Assembly: GCF_000152785.1 (NCBI RefSeq) | Contig: NZ_CH672414.1 | Location: 105,432 to 169,431, forward strand | Length of the DNA: 64,000 nt | Reading direction: 5' to 3' | Source: Yoonia vestfoldensis SKA53 | Lineage (GTDB): Bacteria > Pseudomonadota > Alphaproteobacteria > Rhodobacterales > Rhodobacteraceae | Part shown: one piece after another, positions 24,388 through 33,689 of the stretch | How the letters are laid out: each line of letters starts with the position of its first letter | Numbering within the stretch: position 1 is the first letter of the stretch | The notes under the pieces: model-generated | What the model was told of the DNA's origin: nothing | The model's database searches: none | The model's input: the letters and a program-made list of their open reading frames with translations, nothing else | Made by a program: the position numbers and the translations under genes

Positions 24388-26298
24388 TCAGAATGGTATA
24401 TCGGCGTCGCCGTGACCGATGGGGCTGGCCGAAGCGCTATCCAAATCAAAGATATCTGCCATACGAAACACGTATACCGACCGCCTAGCACCAAGCACAC
24501 TGACCTTAGTTGTGTTGCGTGATTTATCGCATCGGCTTAGCAGCCCAGCCTCGCGCAAGCTCTTGGCGATCGCACGCTCGGAAGACCCAAGATGGTTGTC
24601 GAGGCCAGATGCAAGCGCCTTGATCACACTGAGGGACGCAGTCGGATCAAGGTATAGCTCTTCGCCATCAACCCATCCAATCCTGGTTCCCATCGCCTCC
24701 GTGCGGGTGCCGGACTGGCCCAGGTCCACGTCTCGCCAGCCCAAAGCCCTCGCATTGTCAGGTTTGCCACCACTGCTGCGCTCGATGTGTGCTTTGCCGC
24801 TGGAGACGGCCGCACGCATGAGATCCACGAAGCGTTGTGCGTCTGAAGCCTCATGATCAATCGCTGACTGGAGGTCTGCGAGAGCGCATGCTGCGTCTTT
24901 GGCGATATCCATAAACCCTTGGGTTACTTGGGAACTGATCTCACCAGCATCGTCTGCAAAGTCAAGGAACACGCGCAGCCCCATCAGAAGATTGGCCAAG
25001 TTGTCCTGTGTCCTTGCGTGTCCACTGGCGCCTATATTCTCGCGATCGATTTCCAGCGCCATGCCTATGAATTCATGAAGCGCATTCCGCTTTGACTCCA
25101 TTGCCAGCCATTGGACAAAGCTTGCCATGACTTTGGCGAGGACGCCGTCTCGAGCGAGCTTTTGCAGCCCACTCAATACGGTGGTGTCTATCGCCCCCCT
25201 CGCCACATTGACGATCACAAGCCGGGCCTGCAACGAATGCCCATTCGGGATGTCTTCACCGGTCGCAAGAATGATGCCTCTCGGATGAAAGGCATTTCTG
25301 AGTTCGGCCTTTGACGTCATGCGGCTGCGGCCTGCTTGATTGCCTTGCGCGCGCAGAAGCCTCTCTGCGTTGGCATGAGTTTTAGCAACCTCGTGCCGTG
25401 TACCGCGGGCGACAAAATCGTCGACGATGAGTAGCGCATCCTTTGCCAAGAAGGCCGTCTTCTCGAGCGCGTTGCCAGTAGACGACCAGTTTGCAGGGAG
25501 ATTTGCACCATCGAACTTTATGCCCCAAAACCCTTGCAGCACGCCGGCGAAGGCCGACTTGAATGTGCCAGTCGTGCCCTGCAAATAGATAGACAAAGTT
25601 GCGGGCATAAAATGGCACAGCGTGGCGCGCATGACACCGCCAAGCAGTACAAGCCCCACGCCGTCCTTCTGTACATCGCGGAATGCGCCCAACAGATCCG
25701 CAAGACCCAAGGTGCGAGGATCAGCAGGCGCTGGCAGGCTGAAATCGGCTAGCGACCCTTGCAGCTCGCACCTTGCTTCTTCGTTCAGCCCTTCGGTCCC
25801 GATACCACCCGAGGCCGTCAAGTACAGCAACTCATCGTCAAACTTAGCCCACCCTGTGTGCTGGCATAGCTGTACCAGCTCGGGATCAGACCGTTCTTTG
25901 ATGGCGGCTGCAACATGGTCTCGGTATCGGCTGCCCACGAAAATCTGGGGACTGGCCCCCCACTCTGTGGCGAGCCATTCGAGACGGTCGAATTCGGAGG
26001 CAGGGACATCGATGGTGGGCAAAGGATTCCCTGTTTCCATTCTGCCCGACACCGTAAAGTGTCGGGCGGTCGTGAGGCCGTCAGCTTTGACGACCTCGCG
26101 CTCGATTTCCGCGGTAAAGTTGCATAAGCGGACAGGTATGGGCTGCTTGTCTTTAACCACCTTAAACATGTGTAAGGCCCCTCCGAAATCTGCGTATTGG
26201 CGCTGCGCTTCAACCGCAGCCTCAGCCACTTCCGCCGTCTGGCGAGCGGCCTCGCTGTCAGCTAAAAGCTGCGCGACGAGTGATGTCCGGTCATCCAT
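24388..26298 (-). CDS. P-loop replicative-type ATPase (DUF927-like)
   Basis: A 636-residue protein. The N-terminal half has the look of DUF927 proteins (LCNFTAEIEREVV and a later QHTGWAKFDDELLYLTASGGIG). A P-loop GTTGTFKS at about 241-248 follows, then a Walker B DALLIVDDF at about 287-295, and a sensor-like RGIILATGEDIPNGHSLQARL. Such proteins pair with primases in mobile elements and probably act as helicase or loader. The ATG at 26298 overlaps the primase-like gene stop by 8 bp, so a start at 26343 is rejected as too far upstream. The C-terminal 150 residues may be a DNA-binding winged domain. Confidence 0.7.
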   Translation of the reverse strand: MDDRTSLVAQLLADSEAARQTAEVAEAAVEAQRQYADFGGALHMFKVVKDKQPIPVRLCNFTAEIEREVVKADGLTTARHFTVSGRMETGNPLPTIDVPASEFDRLEWLATEWGASPQIFVGSRYRDHVAAAIKERSDPELVQLCQHTGWAKFDDELLYLTASGGIGTEGLNEEARCELQGSLADFSLPAPADPRTLGLADLLGAFRDVQKDGVGLVLLGGVMRATLCHFMPATLSIYLQGTTGTFKSAFAGVLQGFWGIKFDGANLPANWSSTGNALEKTAFLAKDALLIVDDFVARGTRHEVAKTHANAERLLRAQGNQAGRSRMTSKAELRNAFHPRGIILATGEDIPNGHSLQARLVIVNVARGAIDTTVLSGLQKLARDGVLAKVMASFVQWLAMESKRNALHEFIGMALEIDRENIGASGHARTQDNLANLLMGLRVFLDFADDAGEISSQVTQGFMDIAKDAACALADLQSAIDHEASDAQRFVDLMRAAVSSGKAHIERSSGGKPDNARALGWRDVDLGQSGTRTEAMGTRIGWVDGEELYLDPTASLSVIKALASGLDNHLGSSERAIAKSLREAGLLSRCDKSRNTTKVSVLGARRSVYVFRMADIFDLDSASASPIGHGDADIPF

Positions 26299-27172
26299 GG
26301 CGCTGGTGCCTCTTTGCAATGGAGCGGACGACACTTTGAACATCGCAGATGTCGAGCGGTGGCTGACAGCACCGCTGGTTGATGTCCAGCAACGCCTTTA
26401 GGGTCTGCTCCTCTGTCAGCTTACGAACACCGAGAAGAAAGCCAGCCCGTCGGGCCAGCGCATTGTTGCGCCCTCCCTCTGCGACGGGCGCGTAAAGTTC
26501 TGGCAAAACGCCACGGCGCGAATTCGGCTTGCGCTTGTCGGCAAGGGTCTGCCGCTCAGCCGCACGGATCATTTTGCGCAGACCGTCAGGCAGGTACGGT
26601 ATACCAACCGGTGCAAGTGTTTCGGGGCCTTCGTAGGTCGCTTTTGTCGAAACACCTAGGGCGAGGCCATAATCGCAAATACCTGGAGGAATTGTGATTA
26701 CTTCGCCCGATCCTTCCACAACAACACCATCCAGTTCCGACAGCGCAGTTCTCAGAAAAGTCTCCTTACCCACGTAGTACAGCATCGTGTGAAACCCACC
26801 TTCGAATTTGCCATCCATGATTGCATCGTAGCGGATAGGGCTATCGCATTGAGGACAATAAAAACCTGCGTTTCGAAGCGCGTTAAGGCCACTGTTTTCA
26901 TCGGAGGTGCTTGCCGTGATCGCCAATAGGCCGGTTTTTGGACCTGTCTTGACCGCTAGGCCAAGGCCCGAGATCTCACATAGAATGAAGTATGTTGCGA
27001 CGGGATCCTTGCGCTGCTCGGGACTGCGAGGGTCAACGGTAGGCAATCCATTTCTTCTCACTTCGACCGGGAAACCCATCTTTACCCAGTTGGCTGCCGC
27101 AAGTGCGACCTCTTCTTGAGGTGCAAGAGTTGATGACATGTGCGGCTGAGGCGAATTGTTTTTGAAGTCCAT
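26291..27172 (-). CDS. Primase-like protein (prim-pol N-terminus, PriCT-like C-terminus)
   Basis: A 293-residue protein. The N-terminal part (ALAAANWVKMGFPVEV, then GLAVKTGPKTGLLAITAS) resembles the bifunctional primase/polymerase domain found in plasmids and islands. A CPQCDSPI segment sits in the middle. The last 75 residues (EGGRNNALARRAGFLLG, LLDINQRCCQPPLD, VQSVVRSIAKR) look like a PriCT-1 domain. The acidic metal-binding motif is not obvious, so activity is uncertain. Its start overlaps the AlpA-like gene stop by one base (TAATG), and its stop overlaps the ATPase gene. Confidence 0.7.
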   Translation of the reverse strand: MDFKNNSPQPHMSSTLAPQEEVALAAANWVKMGFPVEVRRNGLPTVDPRSPEQRKDPVATYFILCEISGLGLAVKTGPKTGLLAITASTSDENSGLNALRNAGFYCPQCDSPIRYDAIMDGKFEGGFHTMLYYVGKETFLRTALSELDGVVVEGSGEVITIPPGICDYGLALGVSTKATYEGPETLAPVGIPYLPDGLRKMIRAAERQTLADKRKPNSRRGVLPELYAPVAEGGRNNALARRAGFLLGVRKLTEEQTLKALLDINQRCCQPPLDICDVQSVVRSIAKRHQRHG

Positions 27173-27366
27173 TAGCGCACCTCCTCTTCAGCTACGCCCA
27201 GCAGCCAAGCCTCGATTTTCGCGAGGTCATAGATCGGCACTTGCCCGCTGCGGGGCAAAGGCTGCGGGAAGCCGCGTTCAGCAGTCCAGCGTAAAATGGT
27301 GGTCTTTGAGACGCCAAGCTCGTTCAATAGCTCGCGGCGCCCGATAAACCGGGTAATGGTCGACAT
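27172..27366 (-). CDS. AlpA-like helix-turn-helix regulator/excisionase
   Basis: A 64-residue MerR/excisionase-type HTH protein: ITRFIGRRELLNELGVSK, TTILRWTAERGFPQPL, then a short wing and IYDLAKIEAWL. AlpA-like proteins in P4-type elements activate integrase or act in excision. It is the first gene of the alpA-primase-ATPase string and is coupled to the primase-like gene by TAATG. The 188-bp gap to the integrase stop probably carries its promoter. Confidence 0.82.
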   Translation of the reverse strand: MSTITRFIGRRELLNELGVSKTTILRWTAERGFPQPLPRSGQVPIYDLAKIEAWLLGVAEEEVR

Positions 27367-27554
27367 GTGTCGGCCTCCTTTTTAAGAGAACATGAATTGC
27401 CGCTTTCGCGAGGGTAGGGCGGCTGACCATCTGCATGCTGTTAGTTGTGGGTGCATGTCCCCGATTTGAGGCAAAACTCGCTCGCCACGATCTAAACATA
27501 GCGCAACACAGCGCACTATGCAATGAATAATTTTTCTAAGTACTTGATTGTGCT

Positions 27555-28715
27555 CTACTTATTTGAATTCACCAAGTTTTCAACAAGCTGCCCCCAAGCA
27601 GCTAAAGCGGCTTCTCGATCCGCCAAATGCTCACCTCTTAAATATACCGCTGTTACACCGCGCACTGTTCCTGAGACGTGGTTCAGGATGCGATCGACTA
27701 CTACCGGCGTGATCCTCAGTTCCTCGGCCATAAATGTTGCCGCGCTGCGCCGTAAATCGTGAAAACGCCAATCTGAGACATGACTGCGGGCGTCGAGCGC
27801 CGCTTTCGCCTTTGAAAAGCCACTGACCGCTGACCGCCCAGTTGTGGTGAATATTAAATCCACGCCGTTCTGTCTGGGGATTGTGGAAAGGAGGGCGAGG
27901 GCCTGCGGACTCAGATGCACGATATGAGCCTTACCGTTTTTTGCTCGCTCCTTGCTGATTATCCACCTTGCGCGGTCGAGGTCGAGCTCAGACCATCGCA
28001 TTCCCGCAACCTCATCACGCCGTTGGGCTGTTAGAATTAAGAGCTGTGTGATGCGTCCAAACGGAAAGCCCATCTGCTCCGCAGTTTCCCAAACAGCACA
28101 CAGTTCGTCTCTCGATAAGACGCGATCTCGCGATATCTCCACGGCGGGTCTTGGCAGCGCAGCTGCCGGCGATGACATGAGCAAATCGCGCTCGATCGCA
28201 AAATTGAAAAATCGGGTGATGAATGCGCGGACACGGTTGGCTTGTGTCAGCTTGCCTCTCTCCGCCACCCGATCAATCACCCGCATGAGATCTGCCTTTT
28301 TGATCTGATCGAGTTGGTGCCGCCCTAGAAAAGGAAGGACGTGAAGCCGCATGGCTTGTTCGACTTGCCGGAAGCTTTTCTTGGCGCGCTGCTCACGCGC
28401 GTACCACTCCTCTACCGCAGTCTCAAATGTCGCTGGCGCGTTCTTACGGCCAAACGTGCCCTCTTGGATTTCGGATAGCGCAAGACGAGCCGCTTCGCGC
28501 GCTTTGCTTAAGCTTATGGCGGGATATCCGCCGAGGGTGATCCGCTTGCGCCGACCATTTTCACGGGTGAGCAACACCCACGACAAAGCACCGCTCGTTG
28601 CTACGCGTACACCAAAGCCAGGTTGGGAGGCGTCAAAGACATCGTACCGCTGGTCCTTTGGCCTGAGCGATCGGATGAACGTATCGGTAAGGCGGACCGT
28701 TGATAGCTTGGGCAT
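27555..28715 (-). CDS. Tyrosine-type site-specific integrase
   Basis: A 386-residue P4/CP4-57-type integrase. The N-terminal arm-binding DUF4102 domain (about 1-85, with LGGYPAISLSKAREAA) is followed by a core SAM-like domain and the catalytic domain. Catalytic residues are visible as R232 (TAQRRDEVAG), H319 and R322 (HDLRRSAAT), H346 (LNHVSG) and Y358 (AVYLRGEH). ATG 28715 is chosen because family members begin PKLS-L-T; a start at 28781 would add 22 unlike residues and cross a candidate arm site. It points away from attR, 142 bp inside it, and is the enzyme expected to have inserted this element in tRNA-Arg. Confidence 0.95.
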   Translation of the reverse strand: MPKLSTVRLTDTFIRSLRPKDQRYDVFDASQPGFGVRVATSGALSWVLLTRENGRRKRITLGGYPAISLSKAREAARLALSEIQEGTFGRKNAPATFETAVEEWYAREQRAKKSFRQVEQAMRLHVLPFLGRHQLDQIKKADLMRVIDRVAERGKLTQANRVRAFITRFFNFAIERDLLMSSPAAALPRPAVEISRDRVLSRDELCAVWETAEQMGFPFGRITQLLILTAQRRDEVAGMRWSELDLDRARWIISKERAKNGKAHIVHLSPQALALLSTIPRQNGVDLIFTTTGRSAVSGFSKAKAALDARSHVSDWRFHDLRRSAATFMAEELRITPVVVDRILNHVSGTVRGVTAVYLRGEHLADREAALAAWGQLVENLVNSNK

Positions 28716-28718
28716 ATA

Positions 28719-28742
28719 GGGGTTCCATACGGGTGCCAAAAA
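28719..28742 (+). repeat. Candidate integrase arm site, right copy
   Basis: A 24-bp word (GGGGTTCCATACGGGTGCC, then AAAAA) matching 19105-19128 at 21 of 24 positions. It lies 4 bp upstream of the integrase start codon, so integrase bound here could also repress its own gene. Confidence 0.5.
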
Positions 28743-28857
28743 TGATGGGCTAGTCTGCATCAGTATGGTACGTAATGGCACATGTTTTCAAGATAAACCG
28801 CTTAAAAATAGTATATTATGTATCAATATGGTGCAGCATGAAACAATATAGCAGATA

Positions 28858-28904
28858 ACTTCTAATCAGCAGGTTCGGGGTTCGAGTCCTCGTGGGATCA
28901 CCAT
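28858..28904 (+). repeat. attR: 47-bp copy of the tRNA-Arg 3' half
   Basis: Identical to 19014-19060. It lacks the 5' half of a tRNA, so it is not a second gene. It marks the right junction; chromosomal sequence resumes after 28904. Confidence 0.93.
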
Positions 28905-28949
28905 TAAAATCAATGTTGCGGCGTTATCGTAGCAATTCTCTTTCCCACT

Positions 28950-29311
28950 CATTGAGCCCCGGAAGCCATGTTCGCGCAGGATCTTCTGATAGTCGTCTGA
29001 ACAATATTGGGCGGATTCAACCGGTCGATCGCGAAGGCACCGCGCTGTTCTTCAACGAACCTGAACCTCACGGCTTTTGGCTCGCGAAGAACTGGGTGGA
29101 TTTTTGAATATATCCCTGTGCTTCTTGAGGATGCGGTTCTCGCGCCGAAGTCGTTCATTCTCCCGCGCAAGCTCGCGATCCGCGGGCGATACCACATCCG
29201 TGTCGCGGTGCGCGGTCACCCATTTGTTCAGGGCCAAAAGCCAATACCAAGATCGTTGGCAACCTGACGCCTTGTTAGCCTGCGTGTCAGTGCAATTCGC
29301 ACCGCATCCTG
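28950..29311 (-). pseudogene. IS3-family transposase relic
   Basis: Three overlapping frames recover pieces of an IS3 OrfA/OrfB pair: DAVRIALTRRLTRRQVANDLG (HTH, near 29307-29245), ALNKWVTAHRDTDVVS followed by the leucine zipper ARENERLRRENRILKKHRD (about 29237-29100), and the OrfB start [17 protein letters not shown] (about 29085-29035). Small deletions shift the frame between them, and the catalytic DDE domain is missing. No terminal inverted repeats are evident. It lies just outside attR and abuts a mannitol dehydrogenase relic. Confidence 0.72.
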
Positions 29312-29313
29312 CG

Positions 29314-29436
29314 ATGACACATATTTATGGTGATTTGGCGGAAAACGCGCGCTTTGTGGCTGCCTTCAAGACCGCATTACGCAGGATTTGGGCCGATGGC
29401 ATGTCTGCTGCGATCCAAAACTATTTGAGCCGGTAA
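29314..29436 (+). pseudogene. C-terminal relic of a mannitol dehydrogenase-family gene
   Basis: The last 40 codons (IYGDLAENARFVAAFKTALR, then RIWADGMSAAIQNYLSR) resemble the C-terminus of mannitol 2-dehydrogenase-type polyol dehydrogenases (GDL-x-x-x-x-RFV-x-A pattern). The rest of the roughly 490-residue enzyme is absent, cut off at the IS3 relic on its left. I see it as host sequence disrupted by that insertion. Confidence 0.5.
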
Positions 29437-29496
29437 ATCTGTACCGCAGCGAAAGTCTGGGCCTTGTGCTTGGACATTGGATGGATTGCCGCGCGC

Positions 29497-30204
29497 CTAG
29501 ATGCTGACCTCAAAAAGGGCGCCAACGCATGCGGTGATTGCCATCGCCGCCGCGCCCCAGAATAGGACCCGTGCGGTCGCGCGCGGTTTCGGGGCGCCAC
29601 CAATGTGCGCACCAAGCGCGCCAAGACCAGCAAGGCAGATCAGTGTTGCGATGACGACTGTCGGAAGAATTTTGTCGCTTGGCGCCAAGATCGCGGCGGC
29701 CAGCGGCAATGCTGCGGCAACGGTAAAGGTGAACCCCGAGGCGATCGCGGCCTGCAGCGGATTGGCTGTATGCACTTCCGACAGGCCAAGTTCGTCACGC
29801 ACATGGGCACCAAGCGCATCTTTTTCACTAAGCTCTCGCGCGACCAAAGCTGCTGTTTTCTTTGTCAGTCCACGGGATTCGTAGATTGATGCAAGTTCCG
29901 CCTCTTCGGCCGCTGGTGTGTCGATCAAAGCCTGTTGTTCGCGGGCAATATCTGCGCGTTCAACATCGGACTGCGAGCTGACAGATACATATTCGCCCGC
30001 TGCCATCGACATTGCACCAGCAGCAAGCCCAGCAGCGCCTGCGACGAAAATGGCTGTGGGCTCTGGGGTCGCCGCCGCGACACCGACGATCAAGGATGAT
30101 ATCGAAACGATGCCATCATTTGCGCCGAGAACGGCAGCACGGAGCCAACCAGCCCGATTGATATAATGCACTTCTTCATGGGCGGGCTCATAAGGCATGT
30201 TCAT
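29497..30204 (-). CDS. VIT/CCC1-family metal transporter
   Basis: A 235-residue membrane protein of the VIT1/CCC1 family, which moves Fe2+ or Mn2+ across membranes. Typical features are the N-terminal WLRAAVLGANDGIVSISSLI, AAGAMSMAAGEYVSVSSQ, a cytoplasmic charged loop with ERADIAREQQAL and ELSEKDALGAHVRDELG, and three C-terminal spans. Length fits the family. A second ATG two codons in is possible as start. It is monocistronic. Confidence 0.9.
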   Translation of the reverse strand: MNMPYEPAHEEVHYINRAGWLRAAVLGANDGIVSISSLIVGVAAATPEPTAIFVAGAAGLAAGAMSMAAGEYVSVSSQSDVERADIAREQQALIDTPAAEEAELASIYESRGLTKKTAALVARELSEKDALGAHVRDELGLSEVHTANPLQAAIASGFTFTVAAALPLAAAILAPSDKILPTVVIATLICLAGLGALGAHIGGAPKPRATARVLFWGAAAMAITACVGALFEVSI

Positions 30205-30542
30205 GGAAATCTCTCATTTCTGATCGGCGTCAGGCGTTGCGCCGGCGTTGAATAGATGCACAAAAGCGGCGACTTTTGCCTGCGATAAGTGAAACGAGGC
30301 TGAATGTCGTCGCTGTTAGCTCAGCAATTTTTTGCACAATAGCAAGGCCAAGTCATTGCCGTTCCCATTATCGCCGCGCGCAGTCCGTCCTTGGTCCGCC
30401 AGCGGGGGGCGGCTCGCCGGTGGTGTAAAGGTCATCGGCTGGCGGTGTACAATGGTATACTTGCATTTTGCACGCATTTGGCGCATTGGATGGCAAAGGC
30501 CTGAACAGCCCAGATTCCCATTTGAAAGATCGGAACAGTCCC
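30205..30542. other. Intergenic region with the icd promoter
   Basis: 338 bp between divergent genes. I see no protein gene in it. A near-palindromic GTGTACAATGGTATAC (30446-30461) lies about 80 bp upstream of icd and may be a regulatory site or part of its promoter; this is weak evidence. Confidence 0.4.
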
Positions 30543-32771
30543 ATGACGAACAATGCAACGCCAGATATCATTTACACCAAAGTTGACGAAGCACCCCAGC
30601 TTGCCTCGGTATCGCTTTTGCCGGTTATTCAGTCTTTTGCCAAAGCTGCTGGTGTCAGTGTCGGGGTCAAGGATATTTCGCTTGCTGGCCGGATTATTGC
30701 GGCATTTCCTGAAAATCTGCGCCCCGATCAACGCCAGCCCGATGATCTGGCCGAACTGGGGCAATTGGTGAAATCACCCAATGCCAATGTCATCAAGCTG
30801 CCGAATATTTCCGCCTCTGTGCCGCAGCTTGTTGCGGCTGTGAAAGAATTGCAGGCCAAAGGCTATGCCATTCCCGATTATCCGCAAGACCCTGCGAATG
30901 ACGCAGAAAAAGCCATTCGCGCGCGGTTTGATGCGATCAAAGGGTCGGCTGTGAACCCGATCCTGCGCGAAGGCAATTCGGATCGTCGCGCGGCTGTTGC
31001 GGTCAAGAATTACGCGATGTCCAATCCCCATTCGATGGGTGCATGGGCGCCTGACAGCAAGACAATCGTGTCGACGATGGCGGGCAATGATTTCTTTTCG
31101 AATGAAAAATCCGTCACGCTGACCGCTGAACAAGCCGGTGACGCACGGATCGAATTGGTCGGCGCTGATGGCAGCATCACGGTGCTCAAAGACAAAGTGT
31201 CTTATACGGCCGGCACAGTGGTTGATGCGACGTTCATGTCGGCCAAGGCGCTGGATGCGTTTTTGGCGGAACAGATCACGCTGACGAAAGACGCGGGGAT
31301 TTTGTTTTCGATCCACCTGAAGGCCACGATGATGAAGGTGTCCGACCCGATCATCTTTGGTCACGCGGTCAAAGTGTTTTTGCAGCCGATGTTCGATACC
31401 TATGGCGCGACATTGGCCGCGGCGGGGATCAGCCCCAATTCGGGCCTTGGTGCTTTGCTGGACCAAGTCGCCGCCTTGCCGCAAGGGGCCGAAATTCTGG
31501 CCGCGATTGATGCGGTCATGGCCGAGCGCCCCGCGCTTTACATGGTGAATTCCGATAAGGGTATCACCAACCTGCATGTCCCGTCTGATGTGATTATTGA
31601 TGCCTCAATTCCTGCCTTGATCCGCGCAGGCGGCAAAGGCTGGGGCCCCGATGGCAAAGCGGCTGACACCAATTGCATCATCCCCGACAGTTCTTATGCG
31701 CCGATCTATGACGAATCCGTGGCCTATTTCAAAGAAACCGGCGCGCTTGATCCGCGTACGGCAGGCACGGTGCAGAACGTCGGGTTGATGGCGCAAAAGG
31801 CCGAAGAATACGGGTCCCACCCGACAACGTTTGAAATTCCCCATGCAGGCACGGCGCGCATTGTCTTTGCCAATGGTGACATCGTGCTGGAACATGCGGT
31901 GGAAGCGGGCGACATCTGGCGGTCAGCATCGACCAAGCAGGCCCCGATCGAAGATTGGGTAAAGCTGGCGATCAGCCGTCAAAAGGCCGAAGGCTGTCAG
32001 GCGATCTTTTGGCTAGACGCCGCGCGCGCGCATGATGCGGAGCTGATCAAATATGTGGAACCGATCCTTGCTGCCGCTGGTGTGGCTGACAAATTCCAGA
32101 TCATGACGCCGCGTGCGGCAACGCGTGTGTCATTGGAAACGATCCGCAAGGGCAAAAATTCCATTGCCATCAGTGGCAATGTCTTGCGCGATTATCTGAC
32201 CGATCTATTCCCGATCCTGGAGCTTGGCACATCGGCCAAGATGCTGTCGATCGTCAAGCTGATGAACGGTGGCGGTATGTTCGAAACCGGCGCAGGCGGG
32301 TCTGCCCCCAAACATGTGCAGCAATTGGCCGAGGAAAACCACCTGCGCTGGGATTCGCTGGGTGAATTCTGCGCGCTGGGCGAGAGCCTGAAATTCCTTG
32401 CTGAAACCAAAGACAACGACAAGGCGCGCATTCTGGGCAATGCCGTTGATCGGGCAACGCAGGGTGTGTTGGACAACAACAAATCACCCCAAGCCAAAGT
32501 CGGCCAGACCGATAACCGCGCCAGCCATTATTTCTTTGCCCTGTATTGGGCGCAGGCGCTGGCAACCCAGAACGAGGATTCAAGCCTGCTTGCGACCTTT
32601 GCGCCGATTGCCCGCGCCTTGGAAGAAAACGAGGCTGCGATCCTTGCAGAACTCAGCACTGCCGAGGGCAAACCGGCTGATCTGGGCGGGTATTACCTGA
32701 CCGATGCCGACAAAACCGAAAGCGTGATGCGGGCATCGCCGACCTTGGTCAAGATCCTGAGCGTTCTGTAA
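30543..32771 (+). CDS. icd: NADP-dependent isocitrate dehydrogenase, monomeric type
   Basis: A 742-residue monomeric IDH, oxidising isocitrate to 2-oxoglutarate in the TCA cycle with NADP. The length alone separates it from the roughly 405-residue dimeric enzyme. Visible family segments are [78 protein letters not shown] and [18 protein letters not shown] 30543 starts the conserved N-terminus; the frame is open 25 codons upstream without support. It is followed by a strong terminator. Confidence 0.97.
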   Translation: MTNNATPDIIYTKVDEAPQLASVSLLPVIQSFAKAAGVSVGVKDISLAGRIIAAFPENLRPDQRQPDDLAELGQLVKSPNANVIKLPNISASVPQLVAAVKELQAKGYAIPDYPQDPANDAEKAIRARFDAIKGSAVNPILREGNSDRRAAVAVKNYAMSNPHSMGAWAPDSKTIVSTMAGNDFFSNEKSVTLTAEQAGDARIELVGADGSITVLKDKVSYTAGTVVDATFMSAKALDAFLAEQITLTKDAGILFSIHLKATMMKVSDPIIFGHAVKVFLQPMFDTYGATLAAAGISPNSGLGALLDQVAALPQGAEILAAIDAVMAERPALYMVNSDKGITNLHVPSDVIIDASIPALIRAGGKGWGPDGKAADTNCIIPDSSYAPIYDESVAYFKETGALDPRTAGTVQNVGLMAQKAEEYGSHPTTFEIPHAGTARIVFANGDIVLEHAVEAGDIWRSASTKQAPIEDWVKLAISRQKAEGCQAIFWLDAARAHDAELIKYVEPILAAAGVADKFQIMTPRAATRVSLETIRKGKNSIAISGNVLRDYLTDLFPILELGTSAKMLSIVKLMNGGGMFETGAGGSAPKHVQQLAEENHLRWDSLGEFCALGESLKFLAETKDNDKARILGNAVDRATQGVLDNNKSPQAKVGQTDNRASHYFFALYWAQALATQNEDSSLLATFAPIARALEENEAAILAELSTAEGKPADLGGYYLTDADKTESVMRASPTLVKILSVL

Positions 32772-32797
32772 GCGGATCAATCGCGCCTAAAATAAAG

Positions 32798-32828
32798 GCT
32801 GGCCTTGCGAAAGCAGGCCAGCTTTTTT
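32798..32828 (+). terminator. Intrinsic terminator of icd
   Basis: An 8-bp stem (GCTGGCCT with AGGCCAGC, 9-nt loop) followed by six T residues, 26 bp past the icd stop. This is a classical Rho-independent terminator. Confidence 0.92.
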
Positions 32829-32837
32829 CGTTGGCGG

Positions 32838-33689
32838 TTACTTTGACACCGTGTCGCGGTGCCAGAACACGATCCTGCGCTGCGCGAATGTGACAAGGGC
32901 ATAAAGCCCAAGGCCAAGGATGCTCAAATACAAGATCAACGAAAACACCCGTGGTGTATTCAGTTGTGACGCCGCAACGCGGATCAATTCACCAAAGCCT
33001 TTGCCGCCGCCAAGGAATTCTGCGGTGATCGCACCGGCCATGACGCCGACTGCGCCGATTTTCAGGCCGGTAAAGATTTGTGGCAGCCCCATTGGCAGTT
33101 TCATCTTGAACAGGGTTTGCAGGCGGCTGGCACCCATCGTCTTGAACAACATCCGCGAATTTTCATCCGTCGCATGCAGGCCCGCGGCTGTGCCGACCAC
33201 AATCGGGAAGGTCGCAATAAAGGCGGCAAGCGCCACTTTGGATTCGATGCCAAACCCGAGCCACGCAATGAACAAGGGCGCAAAAGCCACTTTGGGCATT
33301 GTATCAAGGGCGACCAGATAAGGCATGATCGCGCGTTCGCCAAAGGCGGTTTCGCCCACCAAAATCCCCAGCGAAAAGCCGATCGCCATGGCCAGCGCAA
33401 AGCCGTAGATTACCTCTTTTGTGGTGATCCATAGCGCAGACAGCATGTAATCACCCGTGAGCAGGTTTTTACCGACAAAGATCATGTCGTTGAATGTCTC
33501 GACCGGTGTTGGCAGCACGATGCTGGACACAAGGTTAAAGCTGGTGGCGATCTGCCACAGGCCGACAAAGACGGCAAAGACGAACAGCATCAGAATGCTG
33601 CGCGGTATCTGATCGACAAAAGATGTGTGTTCCACCCATACCGTGTCGGGGGTGACGTTTTCGTCTGTGTTGAGGTTTGCATCGCTCAC
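32838..33689 (-). CDS. NitT/TauT-type ABC transporter permease
   Basis: A 283-residue inner-membrane permease of the SsuC/TauC/ThiX class with about six spans. It carries the family's EAA-like loop (MFKTMGASRLQTLFKMKLPMG) and the preceding DTMPKVAFAPLFIAWLGFG. The N-terminal 30 residues are a soluble extension. Its ATG overlaps the ATPase stop as ATGA (33686-33689). It is the last gene of a three-gene transporter whose substrate is not evident; the adjacent FAH-family enzymes suggest an aromatic or ring-cleavage compound. Confidence 0.88.
   Translation of the reverse strand: MSDANLNTDENVTPDTVWVEHTSFVDQIPRSILMLFVFAVFVGLWQIATSFNLVSSIVLPTPVETFNDMIFVGKNLLTGDYMLSALWITTKEVIYGFALAMAIGFSLGILVGETAFGERAIMPYLVALDTMPKVAFAPLFIAWLGFGIESKVALAAFIATFPIVVGTAAGLHATDENSRMLFKTMGASRLQTLFKMKLPMGLPQIFTGLKIGAVGVMAGAITAEFLGGGKGFGELIRVAASQLNTPRVFSLILYLSILGLGLYALVTFAQRRIVFWHRDTVSK

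Larger units (their letters stand above)
19014..28904. mobile_element. 9.84-kb integrative element in tRNA-Arg, satellite-like
   Basis: A discrete insertion bounded by 47-bp perfect direct repeats of the tRNA-Arg 3' half (19014-19060 and 28858-28904). The right end holds a tyrosine integrase, then an AlpA-like HTH protein, a primase-like protein and a P-loop replicative-type ATPase, all on the minus strand with overlapping genes. An HGGxSTG protein faces them. The left part carries an FG-GAP lipoprotein and a membrane/HTH gene pair, with lower GC. No capsid, tail, conjugation or transposase genes are present. The int-alpA-primase order and the size resemble P4-like or PICI-like phage satellites; that class is my inference. 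Confidence 0.88.

Noticed and set aside
28858-28904. A second tRNA-Arg gene
   Set aside because: Only the 3' half is present; the acceptor 5' strand and D arm are missing, so it is attR.
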